From Melastoma dodecandrum (Eukaryota > Streptophyta > Magnoliopsida > Myrtales > Melastomataceae), in contig JARUPY010000440.1 in the NCBI GenBank assembly GCA_029817715.1, positions 1 through 64,000 on the forward strand: a stretch of DNA of 64,000 nucleotides, in the 5' to 3' direction. Position 1 is the stretch's first letter. Every line of letters starts with the position of its first letter. The notes under the pieces were generated by a model, which was not told where the DNA came from, did no database searches, and worked only from the letters and a program-made list of their open reading frames with translations. This document shows positions 1-10,874 of this stretch, in pieces. The translations under genes were made by a program, and so were the position numbers.

Positions 1-1300
1 TAATAAAAATCACATGATATTTTTCTTCATGTCCATCCATCAAGCGGATGCATTTACGTATATACATAACAAAATAGACAGGTACACTGGCCCAATGATA
101 TATTCTACATATGTCTATTTGTCCAAATGGACCACTATTGCAATAACAAGCATGTCACCTTCCAGCCGTTTCATAATTGTTATTCTATCCAGTCTTACAA
201 TATCACTGTACTGTCGAAATTTCTGGAACCAATGTCTCGATGCCTGTAACTTGAAACTTCCCATTCCTAGTCTCGTATAAGTGGACGAAGAAAGAAAAAA
301 AAGTGATGGAACACCATTATAGTGCAAATAAAGGAAAATATGATAAGTAAACCATGGAAAAAGGAAAGATTAAGCTCAAGAACCAGCACGCTAATAAAAG
401 GTTAGTTTTGAAGATTCTCCTAATAGGGCATTAGGTTTCATGGCATGTGTTCACAGTAACGGATGGATCCAGACAACAAAAGGTAAGCATACAGGCACAA
501 TTGCAACAGGGACACCTATTACGGGATAAGGGATGCCACAACCCTATAAGCTGAAACAGCGGCAACGATGCCATCACTTAACGCTTTAAATCTGCCGCTA
601 AATGGGGTTATCCTACTTTCTGGAATGCCTCCTTCGATACAGAAAATGCAATGCATCCACATTTCTTTTCCATCCTTCCCATCTCCAATCAGTGGATGTC
701 TTCCCCAGATTATTATCCCGCGAATCAATAACAAAATAAGATGAAAAAAAAGAAACAAAGTTGCAAGTTTTTGCAGTGGGAGGAATCAAATTCAAGGATT
801 TTTTCAAATCACTCCCCACAGCAGCCTCTTCTCCGATATCAGGCAGCACATATTGAAAACGGAATCCACTAAATAACTATAGGGATAATAACCAACTTTT
901 GGTCCGGGGGGGTGGGGGTAGAACAACGCAATCAATCTATGGAAAAATCAATCAAAAATCCAATTCGAAAAGAACAAAACACATACACGAACCAAAAGAG
1001 CGCATAAAACTCATCTCCAAAACCAAAAGGACCAAGAATGATCGCTTGCGACTACAAACTCGCTCGATTGAGGGAAAGGCATGGCGGCGATAGCGGGAGG
1101 AAATCAGAGCGGTTAATGACGGTTGGCCCGCCCTGGGATAATAGCGAATGGAGGGGAACAAGGAGTATGGTTGGTCAATACTATCTGAGCAGGAAGAGGC
1201 TGGCGGTGGAGACAGGCTACGAGCCTTGCGCCCCTTCCTACTATATGGTTTACAGGGATGTTTTTTGTTTTTAGGTCGGGCTTTCTTTTTTTTTTTTTAA
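1..1300. other. Unassigned stretch, no supported gene
   Basis: Only short open frames occur on either strand and none shows a family I recognise. The minus strand reads like a spliced leader: an upstream C/T-rich stretch near 1,050-1,250 and moderately open segments near 520-850 and 115-330. It could be the 5' end or an untranslated part of a minus-strand gene that continues beyond the left edge. This is inference only; transcript data would settle it. Confidence 0.2.
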
Positions 1301-1309
1301 GTGGGGACA

Positions 1310-1505
1310 CAAATTAATAGCCCATTACAAATTCAGTAATAAGTAAATACCGAATTTTATTTTTCCTGCCTACCGATCCCAATACCAAATACTGTGTTAG
1401 AAAAAACGCACTACCAAATCACTGTTCTCAATTACCGAAACACGAATTTCGAATTCCGAAAATTTTTAAAAAATCGATATCCCGAATTTTTTGTTCATAC
1501 CTTAG
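1310..1505. repeat. Degenerate hAT-type terminal sequence
   Basis: The stretch has repeated short motifs of the 'accgaa/ttcggt' type and ends with a sequence close to the inverse of the left terminus of the hAT element at 16236: a 'ccgaatttttt' motif followed by a decayed form of 'gctcacccct'. I read it as the eroded end of a related non-autonomous element. I see no clear target duplication. Confidence 0.3.
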
Positions 1506-2291
1506 AAGTTCGGGACGGTGGTCTCGGCGGTGAACCAATGCCTGCATCTTCACATACTGTTTACAACATATGATTTTAGACAGTAGTATAACACAATCGA
1601 TGAATATAGTACTTAAGTCGATTCAAGAAAAAAATCTAATTTATTACTGTAAAAATTTCATCTCATAAAATATGATTTAATGTAGTCTATTTAATCGGTA
1701 GAGGATGGTGAATCTAATCAAACGAGATAAATTTTGTGGATAATCTTAAAGATAATATTTTACAAGTGGCAATTATAAAAACATACAATAATTGAAGATA
1801 ACCTCTATAAATAGTAGACAAGACCAGGAAATTAACACTACAACATCAACACTAAGGAATATTTTGTCTTTTATCTTACTTTTAGTTTAGAATCACTAGA
1901 CCATCGTTAAGTAAATGTCTTGTAAAAACTTGACAATTATTCAAAGGCTTCGAAGAACTGTCTTCATGCCATTTATATGTTTAGCCCTCAAACACGTACT
2001 TCGGACAAGAGAAGGTTGGAACCAATGATGGCCCTCACAAATTGTCCTCTTCCTGGTGTCGGCAGGAAGGATCTGGTGGTGTCTGCACGGTGGAGGCTGG
2101 GAGTGTCTGAGTCCGACCGGCAAGTGGGGGAGTAAGGGGTTGGGGGGGGGGTGGCCAAGTCTCGAAACTGAGTTCGTAGAGGCGCCTTCAATTGACGGGA
2201 ACAATGGGACCAAGGTCGAGTCTTTTCGCCCCGGAGACGATTAGCTTATCGTGAATATGGGGTGTATGAGAGGGAGACGACTCAACCATAG
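1506..2291. other. Intergenic, nothing recognised
   Basis: AT-rich to 1,950, then a GC-richer piece at 2,040-2,240 with open frames on both strands. Those frames overlap each other and show no recognisable domain. No gene is supported. Confidence 0.4.
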
Positions 2292-3818
2292 TTGTTAAAA
2301 AACGCGATATTTATGTTTTAAATTGTTTTATCGGGCAATTTTTCGATTTTTTACAAACCCTAAACGAGTTGGGATCGTTGTGAAAATTGATTTTTGGTGA
2401 AATCATAAAATCGTTCGGGGGAGGATCGTAGGAACAAATCATGTCGTAGGGAATCGTAAAAAATTCGCTGAAAATTTGGGCCCTACACAATTCAAAACCC
2501 AAACCCACCTAATCCTAAGCCCAAAACCCTAGCCACAAACGCGATGCATCCCAACTAATCCAGCAGCCCTCGCAACCATCCTCCTTTTCCGATCGTTCAG
2601 CCGTTACTCCTTTGCCCCAATCTCGCCCCCAAGCAGCCGTTCTCCTTTGTCGATCTCGCCCCCAAGCAGCCCGTCCTCCTTTGCCCCCCCGAGCAGCAGC
2701 CGGCTCGAGCGAAGCCGGCGTTTCAAGGCTCGCGACTCCGCCGAGCGCTCTAGGAATTGATTTCACCCTCTGCCGCTTTTTTCTTGTTTCTCCACGCCGA
2801 CTTCGTGGTTATTTCTGGGCCCCTCGATTAATATGGCGTCCAGAATCGGAAGGTTCGCGCTATCCGCAGTGAGGTTAGGGTATGCTTTTTCCCCACCGTA
2901 AGTTTCTCAATATTATATTTAATAGACTACGCTTGTGATGCTCACGTGTCCTTGCTTTCCACTGGTCGCTCTTCATATTGAAATAGAACGATCGTTCGGT
3001 CTTGGAACTTCTGCAAGTTCGTTAGTGCATGAAGCTGAAATTTAGTGTGTCATTCGTCTTTGGATTAAAAAAAAGCTGAGGAACCATTTTGTTTCTTTTC
3101 TTTCTTTTTTGTTTTTCCTTTTTTATGGGGGGTGGGGGGGAGGACGTGCCTGCTTGTCTTCTGGCTCCGAACCATTTCCATTTCCCCAAACTCGTGAGAT
3201 TAATTAAGGAGAGGGGATGGGCGAACTACTTTATACTCCTTATTATTATTTAAAATAAAATACTTGGATGAACTGAGTTTTGCGGCCTGCCGATCGCGAG
3301 GTCGCATGTAAAACTGATATAATTCTAAAAAAACAGTGTGTATAAGTTTGTCTTTTGGCGCGACAATGAAGATTAGTCCGGTTGGATACCTTTTCGATAG
3401 GAACTATTCTCTTTTGGGATTCTGAGGTTAATCATGTTGGATAACAGTAAGGATGGTCAATAGTTTTTCACTTCTGGTTCTTTATGTTATTGGTGTAATT
3501 TATTATTTATGTTATTGGTCAAGACTATATTTATAGTTTATGTTATTAGTATAAAATTTATTATTTATTGTCATGTATGCATACATATGTGTATTAAATT
3601 ATAATTTTATAAACCTCTTCTGATTTTTATTTACGATTCTATGAGTTACGATTTTATAGAGCCTCCCCATTATAATACGTACCCATTCTACGGTTGTATC
3701 TCGATTTTGATCCAAGGACCGTACGACAAGCTAGCTCTCTCCTCTCTATCCCTCCGCGTGTCATCACCTCAATCTTTTTCCTGTTCGTTCTGAAAAACAA
3801 ATTTTTGTTTTTTAACAA
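2292..3818. mobile_element. Candidate non-autonomous DNA transposon carrying a gene fragment
   Basis: A 12-bp inverted pair (ttgttaaaaaac at 2292-2303 and its complement at 3807-3818) bounds the stretch. Inside both ends there are repeated short motifs of the 'aatcgtaaaa' type in opposite orientations (about 2340-2470 and 3620-3720), as seen at the subterminal ends of some plant hAT elements. The middle (about 2,490-2,900) has gene-like GC content and a coding start. The inverted pair is A/T-rich and could be chance, and I could not identify a target duplication, so both boundaries are tentative. Confidence 0.25.
2833..2897 (+). CDS. Possible first exon of a small organelle-targeted protein (fragment)
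   Basis: An ATG opens a 21-codon stretch beginning MASRIGRFALSAVR, rich in Arg, Ser and Ala and lacking acidic residues, as mitochondrial presequences often are. It ends at a good splice donor (gtaagt). The preceding 300 bases resemble a plant 5' leader, with an 'aaaccctag' box near 2,525. I see no following exon in the next 1 kb. It may be an exon fragment captured by the surrounding transposon-like element. The parent gene is not recognised. Confidence 0.25.
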
Positions 3819-4040
3819 ATATGGAAAATTGCATTAACGGAAATACTTGATTTTGTAGATGTCATTAAGTAATTTTCTGGAAAATTTGAAAAATCTAAAC
3901 TTGCACCATCGGCTTACTCTCACTCTCTCTCTCTCTCCTCAGTTTTCTCTAAATCTGACAGGAAGTAAACCGCGAACAAGATGATGAATGAAGCCCAAGG
4001 ACAGACAAATCTGGATGAAGAGGGACGACCATCATCGCCT

Positions 4041-4089
<49 letters not shown>

Positions 4090-5400
4090 GGTCACCGCTT
4101 TCACTATTTCCTACTTTACAGCCCGACTACGGCCCTGAGCCCAAACGCTCTTGGACCCAGTTTGTGCCCTAATTGTCCATCATATCCCCTTGTTTCAATC
4201 TTGTTCCTTGTTGGTCCAAGTTTGGTCCTTTTTTTTGGACGTGCTACCGCGAATTGTGGGATATTCCCTTGTGATTTTTTTATTGGGTTAGTTCACTGTT
4301 CTTAGTGGGGGGTCACGCTCATAATGATTTTTTCTGTTTCAATCAACTTTGTAACTCTGGCAAAGATATCCCTTTGTTGGCTGGAAGAAGTTTTCGAGTT
4401 TCTGGGACTGGATTTTGCTGCGCAATGATTCAGAAGATGGGATGAGACCCTAAAGTTTGTGAGGAATCTGCATTGTGGGGATTTCAAATTGTGCGCTGCT
4501 TGTAGGGATTGGGGTTTGAGGTTGGCTTGACTTGAAAACTGTAGTTATAGGAAGACCTATGGTGTCTCTTCGGGACAGCTTTTAGGCCTATATACTTTTC
4601 TGAACTTACGACAGCATCGTTTTGCCCCACTGCGAGGAAAGCTATATGATCGTAGTAAGAGCTGTGACCACCACTCTGCTGGTTTGGGATTTTATGGGTA
4701 GTAAGGACTGTCATGTTGTGGCCGCCCTTTTTTTATTATGCAAATTTGCGTGGGAAAGGTATAAAGTGACAGCAATGAAACTTCTTCTGTAAATGCCCAT
4801 GCTGAAAAATTATATGCATTTATCTCCTCTCTCTCGATGGTGGCTTTCAGTTTTGACAGTACCCTGTTTGCTGCAGATTAAGAAAGCAATTCTGTCTGCA
4901 GAAGGTCGCACCGAAGGATCTCATTCCGGGGATCCAGTGGTAAGCCTGGAGAAGGCCAACCTGGGAACTCGGGCTCCAGCAGCTCTATGAAGGGACCAGA
5001 ACTGATAGTACTGATGTCAATTTTCATTAGGAGCAGTGTAAAATTCTCGGGACGAGGAGTGAGAGAGCAGTGGCGTGTCCCTTTGAGTGTTGGGATTGGC
5101 TCTTGTTTCCCTTTTCTCTAAGTGGTTGAAAAAAAATCCTATTTTGTTTTCGCTCTGTTACGTCTAACTGTGTCCCATTTGCTTGTTCACTGTCGCACAG
5201 TTTGAGAGCCAGCTACCGTGCCAACCACCAAGGTTGCGTCAGTACAACCTGTGTATGGAGATCTGGGGGGGGGGGGGCTTTCCCGAATCCATGTGCTTCT
5301 TCTAAAATCATTCGCTCTTCACACTTTCCGCATGGTCAGGCGGTAAATGTCCATGGGCCTATCTTCGTTGTTGGGCCCATTCCATCTCCCATTGAGCCCA
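3819..5400. other. Unassigned stretch with gene-like fragments
   Basis: An ATG at 3981 opens a frame that runs straight into the 47-base G run, so the poly-glycine protein it predicts is not credible. Near 4,877-4,990 an acceptor-like 'gcag' precedes about 37 open codons ending in TGA, resembling a last exon. No family is recognised and the two pieces cannot be joined with confidence. Confidence 0.25.
4041..4087 (+). repeat. Homopolymer run of 47 G
   Basis: An uninterrupted run of 47 guanines. Such a run can form G-quadruplexes and is length-unstable; it is also a common place for assembly or base-calling error, so the exact length should not be trusted. Confidence 0.95.
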
Positions 5401-6760
5401 ACTTATAATTCCTTTATTGTTCTATTTTTCCCTCCAAATCTCTGCTGGCAGGGCAAAGCTTCAAAATTCGCCGGCGATTGAAGGTCAGATTCGCCGACAA
5501 AGTCCGGACCGCGGCTCGGAATTTGTGGTTTTCCTGGAGCTCCGAGTCGGTGGGCGGTCACCTCCACGCCCGATTGCGGACCATCCGATTGGGAATGGCT
5601 GTGGACGGGCTTCCCCAGCTAGCCCTACAAATCGTGGGCGAGGGAGAAAGGGAAGTGGAGAAGTTGGCAGCAGATGTCGCGGTACTAGCTGACTAGAATC
5701 GTCCGTTATCGGCGGACCATCCCCGGAGCAGCTGAAGGAGGCCTTTGCTTCCCTCATTTCTTTAGAAAGCTGGGATAGACGCCTTCTGAAGCTGGTGGTG
5801 GTGGTTCTGCTTCAAGGGGTATATCTCCCCTCATCCTCCGGTGATACAACTTTTTTTTGCCTTGAAATTGTTTGGACTGAAACAGAGAATTGGTGCGGAC
5901 ATGATTTGGGTAGTTTGTTAGCACATTGCCCCGTGGCTGTGGTTTTCCCTGTGCTATGGTGTTGCCGTTATATTGATCCTCGAGGGTATTCCCTCGGTCG
6001 GTGCGTTGGGCGGATAGGCTATTAAATAAGAAAACTAGCTCTTTAGTGACCTCTGTGTAGATTGTTGCCCGTATAAAAATAGCAGTCTACCTTGGACAGA
6101 TGAAAGTGTCTACACTGGAGATTTAAGCGGCCTTCTTGAACGAGTATCTAAGCAAATAAATTTTTTTATGTGATGCATGTTGCTTGTATGCTCTGGATGG
6201 ACTTCATTCTGATGAATTGCAAGTAGTAAGCAATAGAGATGTATGAGCTCCGCTGTGTGCTTCGATGGATTGCTGCATCAGTTGATGCTCATAAATGATT
6301 AGTTTAGTTTTGTTTATTTGTTCTTCGAGCTATTCTTATGACAGGCCTTCCCTGGTACTATGGGATTTCAGGAGGAGAGATGCTGGGATTGGGAAACATC
6401 ATCACTACCAAGATGGGATGAAGGAGCCACTGAGGAGAAGCTCGAGCTGCTTAAGCGGAAGACCATCTTGAACGCCTCCGCCATGGAGCCCCTTTTGAAG
6501 AGGATTGAGAAATTGTATTTCCAGGATCTGGCTCCCTTAATTCAGCCGAGGATTCAATTCACCCTGTTTTCAAGACTTCATAGAGGGGGGGACCAATCAA
6601 GATTAAAACCAATCTTCAGTCCCCTTCTTTGTCCCCAGGCAAAAAAAAAAAGGACTTTCTTTACCTCCCAGGCGGAAAGCATGGTTGGTTGGATAATGTT
6701 TTAAGATAAAAACCCCATGGAAATAGGACCAGTCTTCCATGTGGTCTAGGCGTAGTATGC
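5401..6760 (+). other. Coding-like fragments, not identified
   Basis: From about 5,460 to 5,800 the sequence is GC-rich and one frame reads 72 codons from 5478 to a TAG near 5,694; the frame beyond that stop looks protein-like again until about 5,800. A second open piece (6360-6704, 114 codons) is rich in Glu, Lys and Leu in its first half. Neither piece matches a family I recognise. They could be exons of a decayed gene or unrelated fragments. Confidence 0.25.
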
Positions 6761-8106
6761 CATTGGCCCTATGTATCTCTATCTATCTATTATGAAGACT
6801 ATATTGGTGCCAGAAACTGACTATTTAATGTTTTGGGGGCCATGATCTTACCCATAATACACCTACTCAATTATAACACCTGCAGAACTAGATCACTTCA
6901 GAATCACATGAACCCGATTGAAGTTCCCATCACTCATAAGCCTGTAATCTATCCCAACACACCTTAGATTTTCTCACGAGAACAACCCCGGATTTATTTA
7001 TTTATTTTTTCTTTTTGCAGAATTAATGAATGCCTCAAGCATGCACTCCCTCCACTCGGGCTTTTATGTTCCATCACCCCTTCCTCGCTTTCAAAATTGA
7101 CGTCGGAAGAAGAAGGATTGTTTGTAGTCAAGCTCTCAAAATCAGCAAATGGGTAGATGGTTAGGCAATTAAGAGGACAAAAACAAGAGAAGTTATTGCA
7201 ATAAAGTCATAGGAGGAGGGCACCTAACCGGAAGTAGTCAAACAAACAAACAAAATATGGCCTACCACACACATCACTGACCATCCCCCATCTTCCTTTT
7301 TTTTTTGTTAAATTACCAGTTTTCCCTTCAACTACTTGTCTTCTTTCAAACAAGAACAAAAGGTGGGGAACAATTGGCACAGGCCCTGCTACTTACTCTT
7401 CCGCCTCCTCTTCTCAGTGCTAACACCACTTCCACTACCACTGTTGATTTTGGTTCATTCATGTGAGATTTGCCGTCTTCCTTTTAATGTGTACATGTAA
7501 GAAATTTGGTTTGTCTTTATGTCTGCGTTCTGTTTTTAAAACGCGTGCATGTATTCCCTCCCTCTGTCAGATGCACAGAGGAACTGATTATTGAGCTTTG
7601 AAACAATTTACTTTCTCATGGCTAAGCTTGTGATTCTTGCTTATGCCGATTTGGGGAAACAAAAGGATTCATCAAGGGAACAGTATTTAAAAACAGGCCA
7701 CCAAAGATTACAGAGAGAGGGTCATATAGATCACAAAAAGTTTGTCCTTTTACATTATTGTCATCATCACTTAAACATATCTGGAGCTTGCCCACTTATT
7801 TTCTCCTTTTCTTTCTCTTTTGGCCGTACTCTTCAATTATTCCATATTCCCTTTTGTTTTCTCCTTCTCATTGGATGGGCCAAATGAGATGAACGCAAGA
7901 GATCCTCATATGATCTATTACTACTCTTCTTTCTTTTGTTCAGTTCTGGGCGTCTTTTATGGAAAAGAAAGAGTAAAGTAGGTGAAGTGTCTCCAAGGAA
8001 GAAGTAAGTCGATTTGTCTTTCTTGAAAATGGGTAGTTGAGCTTTGATTCATAGTTGTTTGGAAGTTATTGACAGGGATGAATGAATTATACAGATTGTT
8101 GAGAGG
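6761..8106. other. Upstream region of the bHLH gene
   Basis: No gene is seen. The stretch before 8107 is T-rich with C/T tracts (about 7,790-7,950), typical of a plant promoter and 5' leader, and could contain a leader intron. I found no decisive TATA box. Confidence 0.35.
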
Positions 8107-10874
8107 ATGGAGGTTCAGGAAGAGGGTGTGCCTGGGAATCTGAGGAAGCGGCTTGCTGTTGCTGTGAGGAGCATCCACTGGAGTTATGCAATCTTTTGGT
8201 CACTATCACCTACCCAACAGGGGTATGGATTTTTCTTTTATCCATCTCTTTCCCTTTACGTGGCTTTCACTATGTTTCCATCTATAGAAACTTGCTACTT
8301 GTGAAGGTTTTAACTCTGATTTATCACTAGAGTCCGAGTTGTTCAGTTTACAGAGCAGTTCTTAGTATGTCCGTGATTGTGAAGCAAGGAATTCATCTAT
8401 GAAGTTTAAGTTCTTTGACGAGGGATCGATTTGCGGTCGAGTTCTTTCTGTCTTTGAAGTGTACTGGAGTGGCGTGATGGCTACTATAATGGCGACATCA
8501 AGACTAGGAAGTCTGTCCAAGCCGGGGAACTTAAACCGGATAAGATTGGGTTAAAGAGAAGCGAGCAATTGAGAGAGCTTTACAAGTCATTACTGGAAGG
8601 AGAGCCTGACCCTCTAACCAAAAGGCCCTCTGATGTGCTGTCTCCAGAGGATCTCACCGACGAGGAGTGGTATTACTTCGTTTGTATGTCGTTCGTGTTC
8701 AATGCCGGGGAAGGGTAAGAGTGGAAGTTCGACAACATTATCCCCTAGTTCGTCTGGAGAGCATCTTATGCTGACTGTTGAATTGTAATTTCAGGCTTCC
8801 TGGGAGAGCACTGGCTAACAATCAAACCATTTGGCTGTCCAATGCTCATCATGCAGACAGCAAAGTGTTCTCTCGCTCGCTTCTCGCGAAGGTAAAGGTT
8901 TATTTAGAGGCCGAAACTGGTCTAGTGTAATTGGATTTTTGTGCACATTTCACGTGTTATTGGCTGACTTGTTGGATTTTATTCTCCTCTGGTGGAATCT
9001 GCCTGCTTGATCTCTTTGATTTCATTCAGAGTGCATCTATTCAGGTACTGGTCTATCTCTTGCTCTCTCTCTTTGCCTATATCCCATGGACAGAAGGACA
9101 TGTGCATCATATTCAAAGGAAGCTCTTTGATTGACGTCATTTCATTTCCCATGACAGACCGTTCTGTCCTTCCCTTACCTCGGAGGCGTCATTGAGCTTG
9201 GCGTGACCGATCTGGTACTTTCTACAACTTTCAGCATGTGCCTTTTTGTGGAGGTAGCTCCTGAATGGAAAATTGGAACTGATTTCTCCATGATTGATTT
9301 ACAACAGGTTCCTGAGGACCCCGGCCTTCTCCAGCATATCAAAACTTTCCTTACTTGATTTTTCAAAGGCCCCATGTTTTGAAGAATCTTCACAGAACAA
9401 GGAAGATGATTATGGAGACCCCATATACATGAAAGCTGATATGAACATGGTGGATACCTTGGTTTTGAACAACCTCCACTTGCCTTCAGAGAAAGTCGGG
9501 TCGGATCATGAAGGAAGGAGCTGCTTGGATGAAAAAGATTCGGACATGGATTCACCAGATGACTGTTTCCAATGGGTGCGATCATAATCACCAGACAGAA
9601 GACAGTTTCATGGCCGATCACCCTAATGGAGAAGGGGCGTCTCAAGTTCAGAGTTGGCATTTAGCTGATGATGACTTCAGTAATGGCTTTCAAGCATCGA
9701 TCCACTCAAGCGATTGCATATCTGAAGCTATTGCGAACCACAATAAGGCCAGCTTATCTCCTAAGCATGACAATGCTAACCACCTTCGTCTGAAGAAATT
9801 CGAAGAATGCAACAACTCAAAACTGATCTGCCTTGATCACAGGGGCGATGATTTCTCACATTACAAACGGACAATCTCCTCTATCCTTAAAAACTCAAGT
9901 GGAACACCGGACTCCCTGTGCATGTGCTGTTGCAGTCGCAAATCTTGCTTTGTCAGTTGGCGTGTGCTCGAAGTTCACAGACCACTGGCGCAACAAGAGT
10001 TGCTAAAGAAGGCTTTATTCAAAATTCCAATGTTTCATACTGCGTCGTTGATGGCACTACAACAGGAAAAGCAATCGTCTAGGAATATGATAGATTCAAA
10101 TTGCAGTAAAGGGAATGATTCGCCCTCGAAGAAGGTGGAACAAGATAAGTTTTTGGTCCTGGGATCTATGATTCCGTCGTCCATCGAGAAGGTGGCAAAC
10201 ATGGAGGTCTTTTTTTTTTTTCTTTTAACCGTTGTCCTTTTGTTTTGTGTAAGAGTCTCTACAAGGCAGCAGTGATGCTTGTGCAGATGGATAAGGCATC
10301 GATCCTTGACGACACAATCCTCTACCTGAAAGCGCTCGAGGCAAGAGTGGAGGAGTTGGAGTCCAGCATGGAAGCAACGGAGTTGGAAGTAAGAAGAAAC
10401 AGGAGAAAGTTTCCAGACATGGTGGATAAGACATCCAATAACAGCGGGAAGAAGCGGTGGACGAACAAGAGAAAGGCCTCCGACAATGATGAAACCAATC
10501 CTGGACTAGGCAAGATCACAGTGAGCAAAGGACTGGGATCAGAAGTCAAGATCAACATTAAGGATGGCGAGGTACTAATCGAGATAAAGTGTCCATATAG
10601 AGAATATATGCTCGTGGACATATTAGAAGCAATCAACAACCTGCAGTTGGACGCATGGTTTGTGCAGTCATCAAATCTGGACGGCATCCTCTCATTAACT
10701 CTCAGTTCGAAGGTAGTTGGTACCAAGTTTATCTCATCGCTCATTTATCTAGGATAAAAATCCAAAATGATGATATCGTATACCCGCTTGCTGTTATGAC
10801 AGTTCCGAGGAGTGGCAGTGTCTTCTGTCGGAATGATCAAACAAGCCCTTTGGAAGGTTACCGGTAAGAGTTGA
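8107..10874 (+). pseudogene. EGL3-like: bHLH regulator of the GL3/EGL3 type (subgroup IIIf), broken
   Basis: Intact relatives pair with MYB and WD40 proteins to control trichome, root-hair and flavonoid genes. Exons read as 8107-8222, 8460-8714, 8795-8891, a 15-base microexon 9030-9044, 9158-9214, 9308-10206, 10287-10712 and 10803-10874. The N-terminal MYB-interaction domain is well preserved (GYYNGDIKTRK, EWYYFVCMSFVFN, ADSKVFSRSLLAK). In the large exon the frame hits TGA at 9356-9358 after one extra T in a TTT run, then shifts again near 9574-9580. The basic region that should carry the His-Glu-Arg DNA contacts is missing: only a short eroded stretch precedes the helix FLVLGSMIPSSIEK. Helix 2 (ASILDDTILYLKALEARVEELE) and the C-terminal ACT-like region (GVAVSSVGMIKQAL) are kept. 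I therefore call a pseudogene; even a corrected frame would encode a protein unlikely to bind an E-box. Confidence 0.85.

Noticed and set aside
3981..4305. Two overlapping frames encoding poly-glycine
   Set aside because: They exist only because the 47-base G run contains no stop codon in any frame.
9175..9660. 161-codon minus-strand frame
   Set aside because: Antisense to the large bHLH exon, whose plus-strand translation matches the family.
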